Source: an uncultured Eubacterium sp. (lineage in GTDB: Bacteria; Bacillota; Clostridia; Lachnospirales; Lachnospiraceae). From it: a DNA stretch of 21,066 nucleotides. Shown one piece after another: positions 6,584 through 13,568 of this stretch. The DNA lies in NCBI GenBank assembly GCA_937915825.1, contig CALGGT010000104.1, positions 1-21,066 of the forward strand, in the 5' to 3' direction. How positions within the stretch are numbered: position 1 is the first letter of the stretch; each line of letters begins with the position of its first letter. The notes beneath the pieces were generated by a model. The model worked only from the letters and a program-made list of their open reading frames with translations, ran no database searches and was not told the origin of the DNA. The translations under genes were made by a program, and so were the position numbers.

Positions 6584-8197
6584 TTATCCTAATACTCTTC
6601 GGGCACAATAAGGTGTTCGATAGTACATTTCGCTGGTCTTAATTCCATCTTTCGGGTTGCTGGCGTGAACCACACGTCCACCGCCGATGCAAATCGCTAC
6701 GTGATTCACATGACCACCCTTGGAATAGAAGATCAGGTCTCCGGCTCTTGCACTGGAAACGCTGATACGTTTACCTACACCGGATTGGGAAGAAGATGTT
6801 CTCGGCAAGCTGATTCCGAATTTACGGAAGACAGACATGGCAAATCCGGAACAGTCGGTTCCGTGGGTAAGGCTTGTGCCTCCGTAGACATAGGGGTTAC
6901 CCACAAATTGTAATGCATAGGATGCCACTGCGTTTCCGTCCCCACTTCCGATCACGGAACTGGAGGAATTGCTTTCGGAACTCTTCTTGGACGAGGAACT
7001 CTTCGAGGATGAGGAGCTCTTCGAGGAGGAAGAACTCTTCGAAGACGAGGAACTCTTTGAGGAAGAAGAACTCTTCGAGGACGAGGAACTCTTCTTTGAA
7101 CCGGTGTTTACTTCCGGCTCTTCATCTCCGATAAAGGTGGATCCCATCTCTCCGTCGTTGGAAGAAGAACTTCGTGAGCTCTTGGAACTCTTCGAACTGC
7201 TGGAGCTACTGGAGCTCTTCGAGCTGCTGGAACTGCTGGAGCTGCTGGAGCTGCTGGAGCTGTTGGAGCTGCTGGAGCTGCTGGAGCTGCTAGAGCTGCT
7301 AGAGCTACTGGAACTTTGTGAGATTTCCCGTTCGTTTGCTTCTTCTTCGGCTCTTGCTGCCGCAGCGGCTGCCGCTGCTTTCTTACGAGCGGCCTCTCTC
7401 TCTTCTTCAATGGAGACGGCCTTCTTAAATTCTACGGTAATGTTCACATATTCCTTGGCTACGTATCCGCGGGTATCTCCATCCACCTCGATCTTGATCC
7501 AATTTTCATTTTCTTTTAAAACTTCGAAACTTTCATCCCCGGATACCAAAGTAAGAACGGCGCATTCTGTGTTCTCAGCTTCTCGTACCTTTAAAGTTTC
7601 GGTGTTAACCGTTGCAATCTTGGTTCCAAACTGATCGACCAGGCTTTCGGCGCTGTAGCCGATTGCCAGATAATCGGACATAATGTAACCTTCGACTAAA
7701 CCGGATCGGATCTGCACCCAATCACCCACATGTCTTACAATGGTAGCAGCGCTGCCACGGTAAAGTTTTCCCACAATCTCGCTGTCTGTATTCGGTTGCT
7801 GTCTAACATTTACATAGTCAGCGGCAATGGAGATTCCGATATCGTCGTATTCGGATTTATCCCTGGCTTCCTCGGTTTGAGGATCCGTTATCGATGCATC
7901 CCCGGAAACAGTGGTGGATCCGGACTCTACGGATGCGGTTTCTACGGTCGTGCCACCGGAGGTGGTGCCGGTACTCTGGGTATCCGGACCATTGGCAAAT
8001 GCTACGATGGCTTCGGGATTGGAACTTCCGCCCCCGGCTTGTAAATCTACATATTGTTGGACTGTTACGGCCATTCCGGCAAGACCGGCTTCCTGGCACA
8101 TAGTCGTTGAATTCGAATAAGTAGAATCGCTAAGGACCAATGCTGTCATTATGGCTGTGGTGCCTAAGACAGTGGGCAGGATTCTCTTTAAATTCAT
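6584..8197 (-). CDS. Secreted peptidoglycan hydrolase: two SH3 domains, Ser-rich linker, NlpC/P60 peptidase
   Basis: A 537-residue exported wall hydrolase expected to cut peptide stems of peptidoglycan. Order: N-terminal hydrophobic segment (about 5-23, signal or anchor), low-complexity region, bacterial SH3 domain about 121-180, a second SH3 about 193-255, a charged Ala/Glu/Arg helix about 258-292, a linker about 295-420 made mostly of Ser with spaced Lys, then NlpC/P60 at 424-537. Catalytic residues are in place: Cys449 (GTDCSGF), His499 (HVAIC), and His511 (VVHAS) as third polar residue. ATG 8197 has GGGAGG at 8212-8207; an upstream in-frame start at 8230 lacks this. A consensus promoter with a WalR-type repeat precedes it, and a strong terminator follows. 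Confidence 0.93.
   Translation of the reverse strand: MNLKRILPTVLGTTAIMTALVLSDSTYSNSTTMCQEAGLAGMAVTVQQYVDLQAGGGSSNPEAIVAFANGPDTQSTGTTSGGTTVETASVESGSTTVSGDASITDPQTEEARDKSEYDDIGISIAADYVNVRQQPNTDSEIVGKLYRGSAATIVRHVGDWVQIRSGLVEGYIMSDYLAIGYSAESLVDQFGTKIATVNTETLKVREAENTECAVLTLVSGDESFEVLKENENWIKIEVDGDTRGYVAKEYVNITVEFKKAVSIEEEREAARKKAAAAAAAARAEEEANEREISQSSSSSSSSSSSSSSSSSNSSSSSSSSSSSSSSKSSSSSSSSKSSKSSRSSSSNDGEMGSTFIGDEEPEVNTGSKKSSSSSKSSSSSKSSSSSKSSSSSKSSSSSKSSSSKKSSESNSSSSVIGSGDGNAVASYALQFVGNPYVYGGTSLTHGTDCSGFAMSVFRKFGISLPRTSSSQSGVGKRISVSSARAGDLIFYSKGGHVNHVAICIGGGRVVHASNPKDGIKTSEMYYRTPYCARRVLG
6929..7315 (-). repeat. Serine-codon repeat tract inside the hydrolase gene
   Basis: The part at about 7148-7315 encodes near-continuous Ser, largely as alternating AGC and TCC codons, so the DNA is a tandem 6-bp/3-bp repeat. 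The part at about 6985-7096 is an 18-bp-type repeat encoding Lys followed by five Ser, repeated about six times. Such tracts are prone to in-frame length change. Confidence 0.85.
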
Positions 8198-8256
8198 GGT
8201 TGATAACCTCCCAAATCTCTCTCTTCTCAAATGATTTTTCCTAGTTTTTTTGAATT

Positions 8257-8273
8257 GTTACAAAAATGTTACA
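8257..8273 (-). promoter_or_regulatory. WalR (YycF)-type direct repeat
   Basis: Minus strand TGTAAC, five nt (ATTTT), TGTAAC: an exact fit to the known WalR consensus TGTWAH-N5-TGTWAH. It lies just downstream of the -10 box, over the expected transcription start. WalR controls wall hydrolase genes in Firmicutes; a site in this position would more readily suit repression than activation (inference). Confidence 0.6.
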
Positions 8274-8278
8274 AACCA

Positions 8279-8307
8279 AGTATACCAATCCTTCCGGAGA
8301 ATGTCAA
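8279..8307 (-). promoter_or_regulatory. Sigma-A type promoter of the NlpC/P60 gene
   Basis: Minus strand TTGACA (8307-8302), 17-nt spacer, TATACT (8284-8279). The leader to ATG 8197 would be about 75 nt. Confidence 0.82.
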
Positions 8308-8419
8308 GTTTTTCCGGCATTTTTTTTGCCATAACGTCCCGGTTATAGGAAATATAGGAATTTTTAATTGGATTTGGAAGAGATGCGATGGTAGAATGTT
8401 TCTCAAAAGTGAGAGGAAA

Positions 8420-8797
8420 TTATTTCGTAACAATTGCTTCAATTTCGATCAACACATCTTTTGGAAGGCGAGCCACTTCCACACAGGACCGGGCCGGATA
8501 ATCCTGAGTAAAGAAGGTGGCATAGATTTCGTTTACCTTTGCGAAATCGTCCATATTCTTTATGAATACGGTGGTTTTTACCGTTTGATCGATGGAAGCG
8601 CCGGACGCCTCGATCAGATTTTTCAGGTTTTGAATGGCTTGTTTGGCTTGCGCCTCGATCCCGCCTTCCACCAGATTGCCGGTAGCCGGATCAATGGGGA
8701 TCACGCCGGACGTAAAAATAAGTCCGTTTACTTCAATTGCCTGTGAATAAGGTCCGATGGCGGCGGGCGCCTTGTCTGTTTGAATGATTTTCTTCAT
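8420..8797 (-). CDS. ridA: RidA family 2-iminobutanoate/2-iminopropanoate deaminase
   Basis: A 125-residue cytoplasmic enzyme that hydrolyses reactive enamine/imine intermediates released by PLP enzymes such as threonine dehydratase. Length is typical. Family signatures are visible: APAAIGPYSQAI near the N-terminus, FTSGVIPIDPATG in the middle, and the C-terminal PARSCVEVARLPKDVLIEIE with the conserved substrate-carboxylate-binding Arg and terminal Glu. It has its own promoter. A GGTGA lies about 8 nt before ATG 8797. It is transcribed in the same direction as the NlpC/P60 gene, but that gene's own promoter lies in the 222-bp gap between them. Confidence 0.95.
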   Translation of the reverse strand: MKKIIQTDKAPAAIGPYSQAIEVNGLIFTSGVIPIDPATGNLVEGGIEAQAKQAIQNLKNLIEASGASIDQTVKTTVFIKNMDDFAKVNEIYATFFTQDYPARSCVEVARLPKDVLIEIEAIVTK

Positions 8798-8849
8798 AAA
8801 ATATCACCGAATTCCTTTCTTTTTCTTTGGTTATGGGGCAAAAGGTCAA

Positions 8850-8880
8850 AATCCTTTTTCAAGCAAGCTTGATTTGGATT
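8850..8880 (-). other. Hairpin in the ridA leader
   Basis: TCAAGC (8859-8864) pairs with GCTTGA (8867-8872) around a 2-nt loop, and an outer AATCC (8850-8854) pairs with GGATT (8876-8880). It lies in the roughly 100-nt ridA leader. No clear T-run follows, so its function is unknown. Confidence 0.35.
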
Positions 8881-8905
8881 TTATACTTTTTGACTCTTAT
8901 CTCAC

Positions 8906-8934
8906 AGTATAATACATTCCGGTTTTTGTGACAA
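8906..8934 (-). promoter_or_regulatory. Sigma-A type promoter of ridA
   Basis: Minus strand TTGTCA (8934-8929), 17-nt spacer, TATACT (8911-8906). Confidence 0.75.
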
Positions 8935-8963
8935 GAGTCCGGGGAATATTTTTAAAAATGTAA

Positions 8964-8992
8964 TGGCAATTTGTCCCTTAATTGGGTATAAT
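8964..8992 (+). promoter_or_regulatory. Candidate promoter of the cytidylate-kinase-like gene
   Basis: A perfect TATAAT at 8987-8992, with only a weak -35 (TGGCAA, 8964-8969) at 17-nt spacing. The position 48 nt before the ATG supports it. Confidence 0.6.
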
Positions 8993-9039
8993 AGAGGTAA
9001 AGGGAAAAGGGAGAGAAGGAAAAGGAAAGGTGGTTTACT

Positions 9040-9657
9040 ATGAACAAAATTATTACGATTAACAGACAGTATGGAAGTGGTGGAAGAGAGATCGGTCAGA
9101 AGTTGGCAGAAGAATTCGGGGTTCCGTTTTACGACAACGAGATCATCTCGCAAGCGGCGAAGGAAACCGGCTTTTCGGAGGCGGCTTTCAAGTCGGTAGA
9201 GGATAAGGCAACCAACAGTCTTTTATATTCCATCGCCATGGGGATGAATGTATTTTCCGGCCAGGACATGGGTTACGCGGGGTTATCTTTGGATGATCGG
9301 ATTTTCCTGGCTCAATCCAATGTGATCCGGGAAGTGGCGTCGGAGGGACCTTGTGTGATCGTAGGTCGCTGCGCGGATTATATTCTGAAGGATCTGGATC
9401 ATGTGGTAAATATTTTCATTCAGGCAAACCTGGATTACCGCATTCAAAGAGCAACGCAGGTCGATCACCTGGATCCGAGGAAGGCGGCGGAGACCGTAGC
9501 CAGAAAAGATAAGAGCAGAGCCAATTATTATCGTTACCATGCCGGGGAACGTTGGGACAGCTGTTTGAATTATCATTTAATGCTCCGCAGTGACCGGATC
9601 GATTTAAATGGTGCGGTTCACTGCATTAAAGGCTATGTGGAATCCATGAAAGAATAG
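9040..9657 (+). CDS. Cytidylate kinase-like family protein
   Basis: A 205-residue cytoplasmic protein of the cytidylate-kinase-like family, which shares a P-loop kinase fold with Cmk but is a distinct family. The nucleotide-binding loop is the glycine-rich YGSGGREIG at about 11-19, followed by FGVPFYDNEII, with VIVGRCADYIL in the middle and the basic lid segment RKDKSRANYYRYHAGERW late. A small-molecule kinase role is likely, but the substrate is not established. AAAGGTGG sits about 6-13 nt before ATG 9040. The next gene starts 102 bp later in the same direction. Confidence 0.88.
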   Translation: MNKIITINRQYGSGGREIGQKLAEEFGVPFYDNEIISQAAKETGFSEAAFKSVEDKATNSLLYSIAMGMNVFSGQDMGYAGLSLDDRIFLAQSNVIREVASEGPCVIVGRCADYILKDLDHVVNIFIQANLDYRIQRATQVDHLDPRKAAETVARKDKSRANYYRYHAGERWDSCLNYHLMLRSDRIDLNGAVHCIKGYVESMKE

Positions 9658-9675
9658 TTGGTAGTAGTATAAGAA

Positions 9676-9699
9676 CGGTGGGAGATGCCCGGTGGGAGA
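9676..9699 (+). repeat. 10-bp direct repeat upstream of the xylanase gene
   Basis: CGGTGGGAGA occurs at 9676-9685 and again at 9690-9699, a 14-bp period. It lies 60-84 bp before the xylanase ATG, so it may be a protein-binding site or a leader element. No convincing promoter could be placed in this gap. Confidence 0.5.
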
Positions 9700-9702
9700 G
9701 AC

Positions 9703-9739
9703 TTCATCGAACGAATGGAGAAGTTGTAGTATTTTTTTT
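9703..9739 (+). terminator. Weak terminator-like element
   Basis: A short imperfect stem (ACTTC with GAAGT, long loop) followed a few nt later by eight T at 9732-9739. If active it would separate the kinase-like gene from the xylanase, but the stem is poor. Confidence 0.25.
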
Positions 9740-9759
9740 AAGAGAGGAAGGAACTTTGT

Positions 9760-12027
9760 ATGAACAAAAGGAGATCATTCGCGGCGTTTGTGGCGTTTTC
9801 ACTGGCTGTCACATCGATGGCGGCACCGGCGGCACAGGCAGCTAAAAAACCAAAATTAAAGAAAAAACTTACCGTAAATGTAGCACAAACCAAGAAGATC
9901 AAGATTAAAAAGCTAACTGCAAAACAGATTAAGAAAATAACCTGGAAGGTAAGTAAGAAGCATCGGAAGATCTTTAAGATCAGGAAAAAAGGCAAACTTG
10001 CTTTGAAGGTTACCGGTTTAAAAACCGGTAAGGGGAAGATTACCGCTCAGATCAAAGCAGGGAATCAGAAATATAAGTTAACATGTAACGTAACAGTAAA
10101 AGATGGCGGAGATGAAACCACGGGGAGCTCCCCTTCGCCTACGGATCGTTCCATGGCTTCCACCACACCGGACGCATCCGGAAATCCCTTAGCTACAGCA
10201 AGCGAGACGGGGGCTGCAACCGGCGCACCCAATCTTAATACACCGGCCACATCGACGGTTCCCTCTGCAACGCCGGCTTCTACGGCTCCGGAGGGAACGG
10301 TTTCCGATCAACCCTTGGAAGATCCCTTGGAGAATTCTTCCGAAGCACCGGAGGAAGAACCTTCCACATCTCCGGTTGAAACGGAGGCAGCCTCTTTGAC
10401 TGAGCCCACGCCCTTTCAGGAATATGAATTTGCTGCGGCAGATTTTGAAGACGGTTTGGATGGATTTACTGGAAGATATGCCCAGGTAAGTCTTACGACG
10501 GATGGTCACCAGGGGGGAGCGTTGATGTGCAGCGGCAGAACGTCTACCTGGAACGGCGCCAAATTAGACGTATCCGAATGCGTTTCCGGGGGAGCCCTTT
10601 ATGAAATTTCTGCCTGGGTGAAAGTCGAAGGAGAAGAGGGAACGGAGGAAACCATCAAGATTGGTGGTGAATACGATGGGAATTACCCTACCGTGGTACA
10701 AGCAGATGTTCCGGCAGGAGAGTGGACGTTGATCACCGGTTCCATCGAGGTGCCGACGGATTTTTCATCCTTTGATTTTTATTTTGAAGTACCCTCCTCG
10801 GCCACGGCCAACTTCTATGTTGATGATGTGACCATTACGCAAAAGTCTGAGGGGAAACCAAGCAGTGCGGTGTCTCTCAGTGAGCAAACTTCTATGAAGG
10901 AAGCTTACGCGGAGTATTTTCCCAACATGGGGACCTGCTTTAATTCTTATCAAATGAGCAGCCAGTCCAATGTGGATTTCGTGAAGAAACATTATAACAG
11001 CATTACCCTTGAGAATGAGATGAAGCCCCAGCGAATCCTATCCAGCGGAAGATTATCGGTGGAGGAAGCGAAGGAAGAGGGATATGTGATCCCTGAAAAT
11101 TACGCGGATGAAAATGTTCCGAAGATTCAATTCGATACGTTGGATCAGGTAATGGAATTTTGCGCCGACGCGGGCATTCGTATGCGTGGTCATACGCTGT
11201 TGTGGCATCAGCAGACACCCAGTTGGTTCTTTACAACCGGCTATAGTGGTTCAACGCCGGTTACGCCGGAAGTAATGGATGGTCGATTGGAATTCTACGT
11301 AAAAACCGTTATGTCCCATATTATGGAAAAAGAAAAGGCACTTGGACTGGATCCGGGATCCGTGGTTTATTGTTACGACGTGGTCAATGAATATCTGAAT
11401 CATACCAGTGATCCGACCTCGGTTTCCTGGGTGGATGTTTACGGGGAACAGAATATGAGCCCGGAATATGTGAAGAAAGCCTATGAATTCGCCTATGAGG
11501 AATTAAAGGAATACGGTGCTGAGAACGATGTTACGTTGTTCTATAATGATTACAATACCTACTTTAATGTGGACAAAGTAGTGGAATTAGTCCAGTTTGT
11601 CAACCAGGGGGAGGAAGCAAATATCCTGGGGGGAATCGGAATGCAGTCCCACCTGGATGTGAAGCGTCCGGGAGTTGGAAAATACGAAAGTGCCTTAGAA
11701 ACGTTCTTAGCTACCGGTTTGGAAGTCCAGATCACAGAGTTGGATGTTACTATTAACTACGTGGAAAGCGGTCAGGATGATGAGGATCAGGCCCGTTATG
11801 TGAAGTCTTTGATGGAGACGATCATTTACTTGAATGAACACCGGGATCAATCTGTGAATCCAAAGGGAATAACAGGAATTACACTGTGGGGATTGTATGA
11901 TTCGGTATCCTGGCGACGAAGCAATACCCCGTTGTTATTCAGTACCGGAACGACCAAACCCAAACCGTCCTATTATTCCTTCCTGGAGGCGGTAACAGAC
12001 TGGGAAGAAGACTACGAGGACTATTGA
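9760..12027 (+). CDS. Secreted multidomain endo-1,4-beta-xylanase (Ig-like, CBM4/9-type, GH10)
   Basis: A 755-residue extracellular enzyme that cleaves internal bonds of xylan. Order: signal peptide 1-27 (likely cut after AQA27), a lysine-rich Ig-like (Big2-type) domain about 29-115, a Pro/Thr/Ser/Glu-rich linker about 116-218, a carbohydrate-binding module of CBM4/9/22 type about 221-362, and the GH10 catalytic domain about 373-750. GH10 landmarks: ENEMKPQ near 418, RGHTLLWHQQTPSW at 476-489, acid/base Glu544 in DVVNEYLN, nucleophile Glu660 in QITELDV, and LWGLYDSVSWR near the end. There is no LPXTG or SLH anchor; the strongly basic Ig-like domain may hold it at the wall (inference). AGGAAGGA precedes ATG 9760. 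The stop codon lies inside the gltX promoter. Confidence 0.95.
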   Translation: MNKRRSFAAFVAFSLAVTSMAAPAAQAAKKPKLKKKLTVNVAQTKKIKIKKLTAKQIKKITWKVSKKHRKIFKIRKKGKLALKVTGLKTGKGKITAQIKAGNQKYKLTCNVTVKDGGDETTGSSPSPTDRSMASTTPDASGNPLATASETGAATGAPNLNTPATSTVPSATPASTAPEGTVSDQPLEDPLENSSEAPEEEPSTSPVETEAASLTEPTPFQEYEFAAADFEDGLDGFTGRYAQVSLTTDGHQGGALMCSGRTSTWNGAKLDVSECVSGGALYEISAWVKVEGEEGTEETIKIGGEYDGNYPTVVQADVPAGEWTLITGSIEVPTDFSSFDFYFEVPSSATANFYVDDVTITQKSEGKPSSAVSLSEQTSMKEAYAEYFPNMGTCFNSYQMSSQSNVDFVKKHYNSITLENEMKPQRILSSGRLSVEEAKEEGYVIPENYADENVPKIQFDTLDQVMEFCADAGIRMRGHTLLWHQQTPSWFFTTGYSGSTPVTPEVMDGRLEFYVKTVMSHIMEKEKALGLDPGSVVYCYDVVNEYLNHTSDPTSVSWVDVYGEQNMSPEYVKKAYEFAYEELKEYGAENDVTLFYNDYNTYFNVDKVVELVQFVNQGEEANILGGIGMQSHLDVKRPGVGKYESALETFLATGLEVQITELDVTINYVESGQDDEDQARYVKSLMETIIYLNEHRDQSVNPKGITGITLWGLYDSVSWRRSNTPLLFSTGTTKPKPSYYSFLEAVTDWEEDYEDY

Positions 12028-12051
12028 CAAAACATGGAAAAACGGTATAAT
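12024..12051 (+). promoter_or_regulatory. Sigma-A type promoter of gltX
   Basis: TTGACA at 12024-12029, a 16-nt spacer and TATAAT at 12046-12051. The -35 box contains the xylanase TGA stop (12025-12027). The leader is only about 30 nt, so there is no room for a T-box riboswitch. Confidence 0.85.
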
Positions 12052-12089
12052 AGAGCTATCTATGATTTTAGAAAGAAGGGAATTGTATC

Positions 12090-13568
12090 ATGAAAATCCG
12101 AACCAGGTACGCCCCCAGTCCCACGGGGAAAATGCATGTGGGAAATTTGCGAACGGCATTGTATGCCTACTTAATTACCAAGCATGAAGGCGGAGATTAC
12201 ATTCTTCGCATTGAAGATACAGACCAGGAACGTTACGTGGAAGGTGCGGTGGATATTATTCACAACACCCTGGAACAAGCTGGTTTATCCTACGATGAGG
12301 GCCCGGACAAGGAAGGCCCGGTGGGACCTTACGTTCAAAGTGAGCGTGTAAAGAATCATATGTATATGAAATACGCGTTGGAGCTGGTAGAAAAAGGTGA
12401 AGCTTACTATTGTTTCTGCGATAAAGAGCGTTTGGAACAATTACACAAGGAGGCCGAGGCCAGAGGAGAGAGCGCTGCCAAATACGACAAGCATTGTCTT
12501 CATTTATCCAAGGAAGAAATTCAGGAAAAGTTAGATGCAGGCATTCCCTATGTAATCCGTCAGAACAACCCGACGGAGGGAGAGACCTCGTTTGATGATG
12601 TGATCTATGGTAAGATCACTGCTCCGAACGAAGAGTTAGACGATATGGTTTTGATCAAATCCGATGGATACCCGACCTATAATTTTGCCAACGTGGTGGA
12701 CGACCATTTAATGGGGATCACTCATGTGGTTCGCGGGAATGAATACTTGTCCAGTGCGCCGAAGTACAATCGTCTTTATCAGGCGTTTGGCTGGGAGGTG
12801 CCGGTGTATGTTCACTGCCCGACCATTACCGATGAGAATCATAAAAAGCTGGCAAAGCGTCACGGCGCTTCCTCTTTTGAAGATTTAATGGATCTTGGAT
12901 TTTTGCCGGAAGCAATTGTAAATTATGTTGCTTTGCTTGGGTGGAGTCCGGAAGAGGATCGGGAAATATTCTCCCTGGATGAGTTGGTGAAGATGTTTGA
13001 TTATCGTCGGATCAATAAGTCCCCGGCGGTATTTGACCTGGTGAAGCTTCGTTGGATGAATGGAGAGTACATTAAGGCAATGGATCCGGAAGCTTATTAT
13101 AAGAAAGCCCTTCCGATCGTGGAAGAGACGGTGGGGACGAATCTGGACAGTAAGAAGATTGCGGATCTGGTACAAAGCCGGATCGAGACATTTCCGGATA
13201 TCCCTGAGAAGATCGATTTTTTCGGAGAGCTGCCGGCGTACGACATTGCGATGTATACCCATAAGAAAATGAAGACCAACAGTGAGAATTCCCTGGCGGC
13301 CTTAAAGGCCCTTCTTCCCCGATACGAGGAAAGTGATGATTTCACGCACGAAGGGATTCAGAAGGTTGCCATGGATTACGTGGCGGAGGTTGGTTGTAAG
13401 AATGGTCAGGCTCTTTGGCCTTTGCGTACGGCTGTTTCCGGAAAGCAAATGACACCGGGGGGAGCTTACGAGATTATGGAGATCCTTGGGAAAGAGGAAT
13501 CTTTGAAGCGTATTCGGATTGGCATTGAGAAGTTAGAAAGGGAGATGGGAGATGCCGCTCAGTCGTGA
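12090..13568 (+). CDS. gltX: Glutamyl-tRNA synthetase
   Basis: A 492-residue class I synthetase that charges tRNA with glutamate. The first signature is HVGN at 16-19 in RYAPSPTGKMHVGNLRTALY, the GluRS form of HIGH. The second is KLAKR at 253-257, where KLSKR is usual. Full length and C-terminal anticodon-binding region are present. Whether it charges only tRNA-Glu or also tRNA-Gln cannot be told from the sequence. ATG 12090 follows AGAAAGGGAA. Its last 17 bp overlap the helicase gene, so both are likely on one transcript. Confidence 0.95.
   Translation: MKIRTRYAPSPTGKMHVGNLRTALYAYLITKHEGGDYILRIEDTDQERYVEGAVDIIHNTLEQAGLSYDEGPDKEGPVGPYVQSERVKNHMYMKYALELVEKGEAYYCFCDKERLEQLHKEAEARGESAAKYDKHCLHLSKEEIQEKLDAGIPYVIRQNNPTEGETSFDDVIYGKITAPNEELDDMVLIKSDGYPTYNFANVVDDHLMGITHVVRGNEYLSSAPKYNRLYQAFGWEVPVYVHCPTITDENHKKLAKRHGASSFEDLMDLGFLPEAIVNYVALLGWSPEEDREIFSLDELVKMFDYRRINKSPAVFDLVKLRWMNGEYIKAMDPEAYYKKALPIVEETVGTNLDSKKIADLVQSRIETFPDIPEKIDFFGELPAYDIAMYTHKKMKTNSENSLAALKALLPRYEESDDFTHEGIQKVAMDYVAEVGCKNGQALWPLRTAVSGKQMTPGGAYEIMEILGKEESLKRIRIGIEKLEREMGDAAQS

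Noticed and set aside
6969..7634. A 221-codon + strand frame full of Glu and Leu opposite the hydrolase gene
   Set aside because: It is the antisense image of the serine-codon repeat; the minus strand has a promoter, ribosome binding site, full domain set and terminator.
12052..12089. A T-box riboswitch before the tRNA synthetase gene
   Set aside because: Only about 30 nt separate the expected transcription start from the ATG, far too short.
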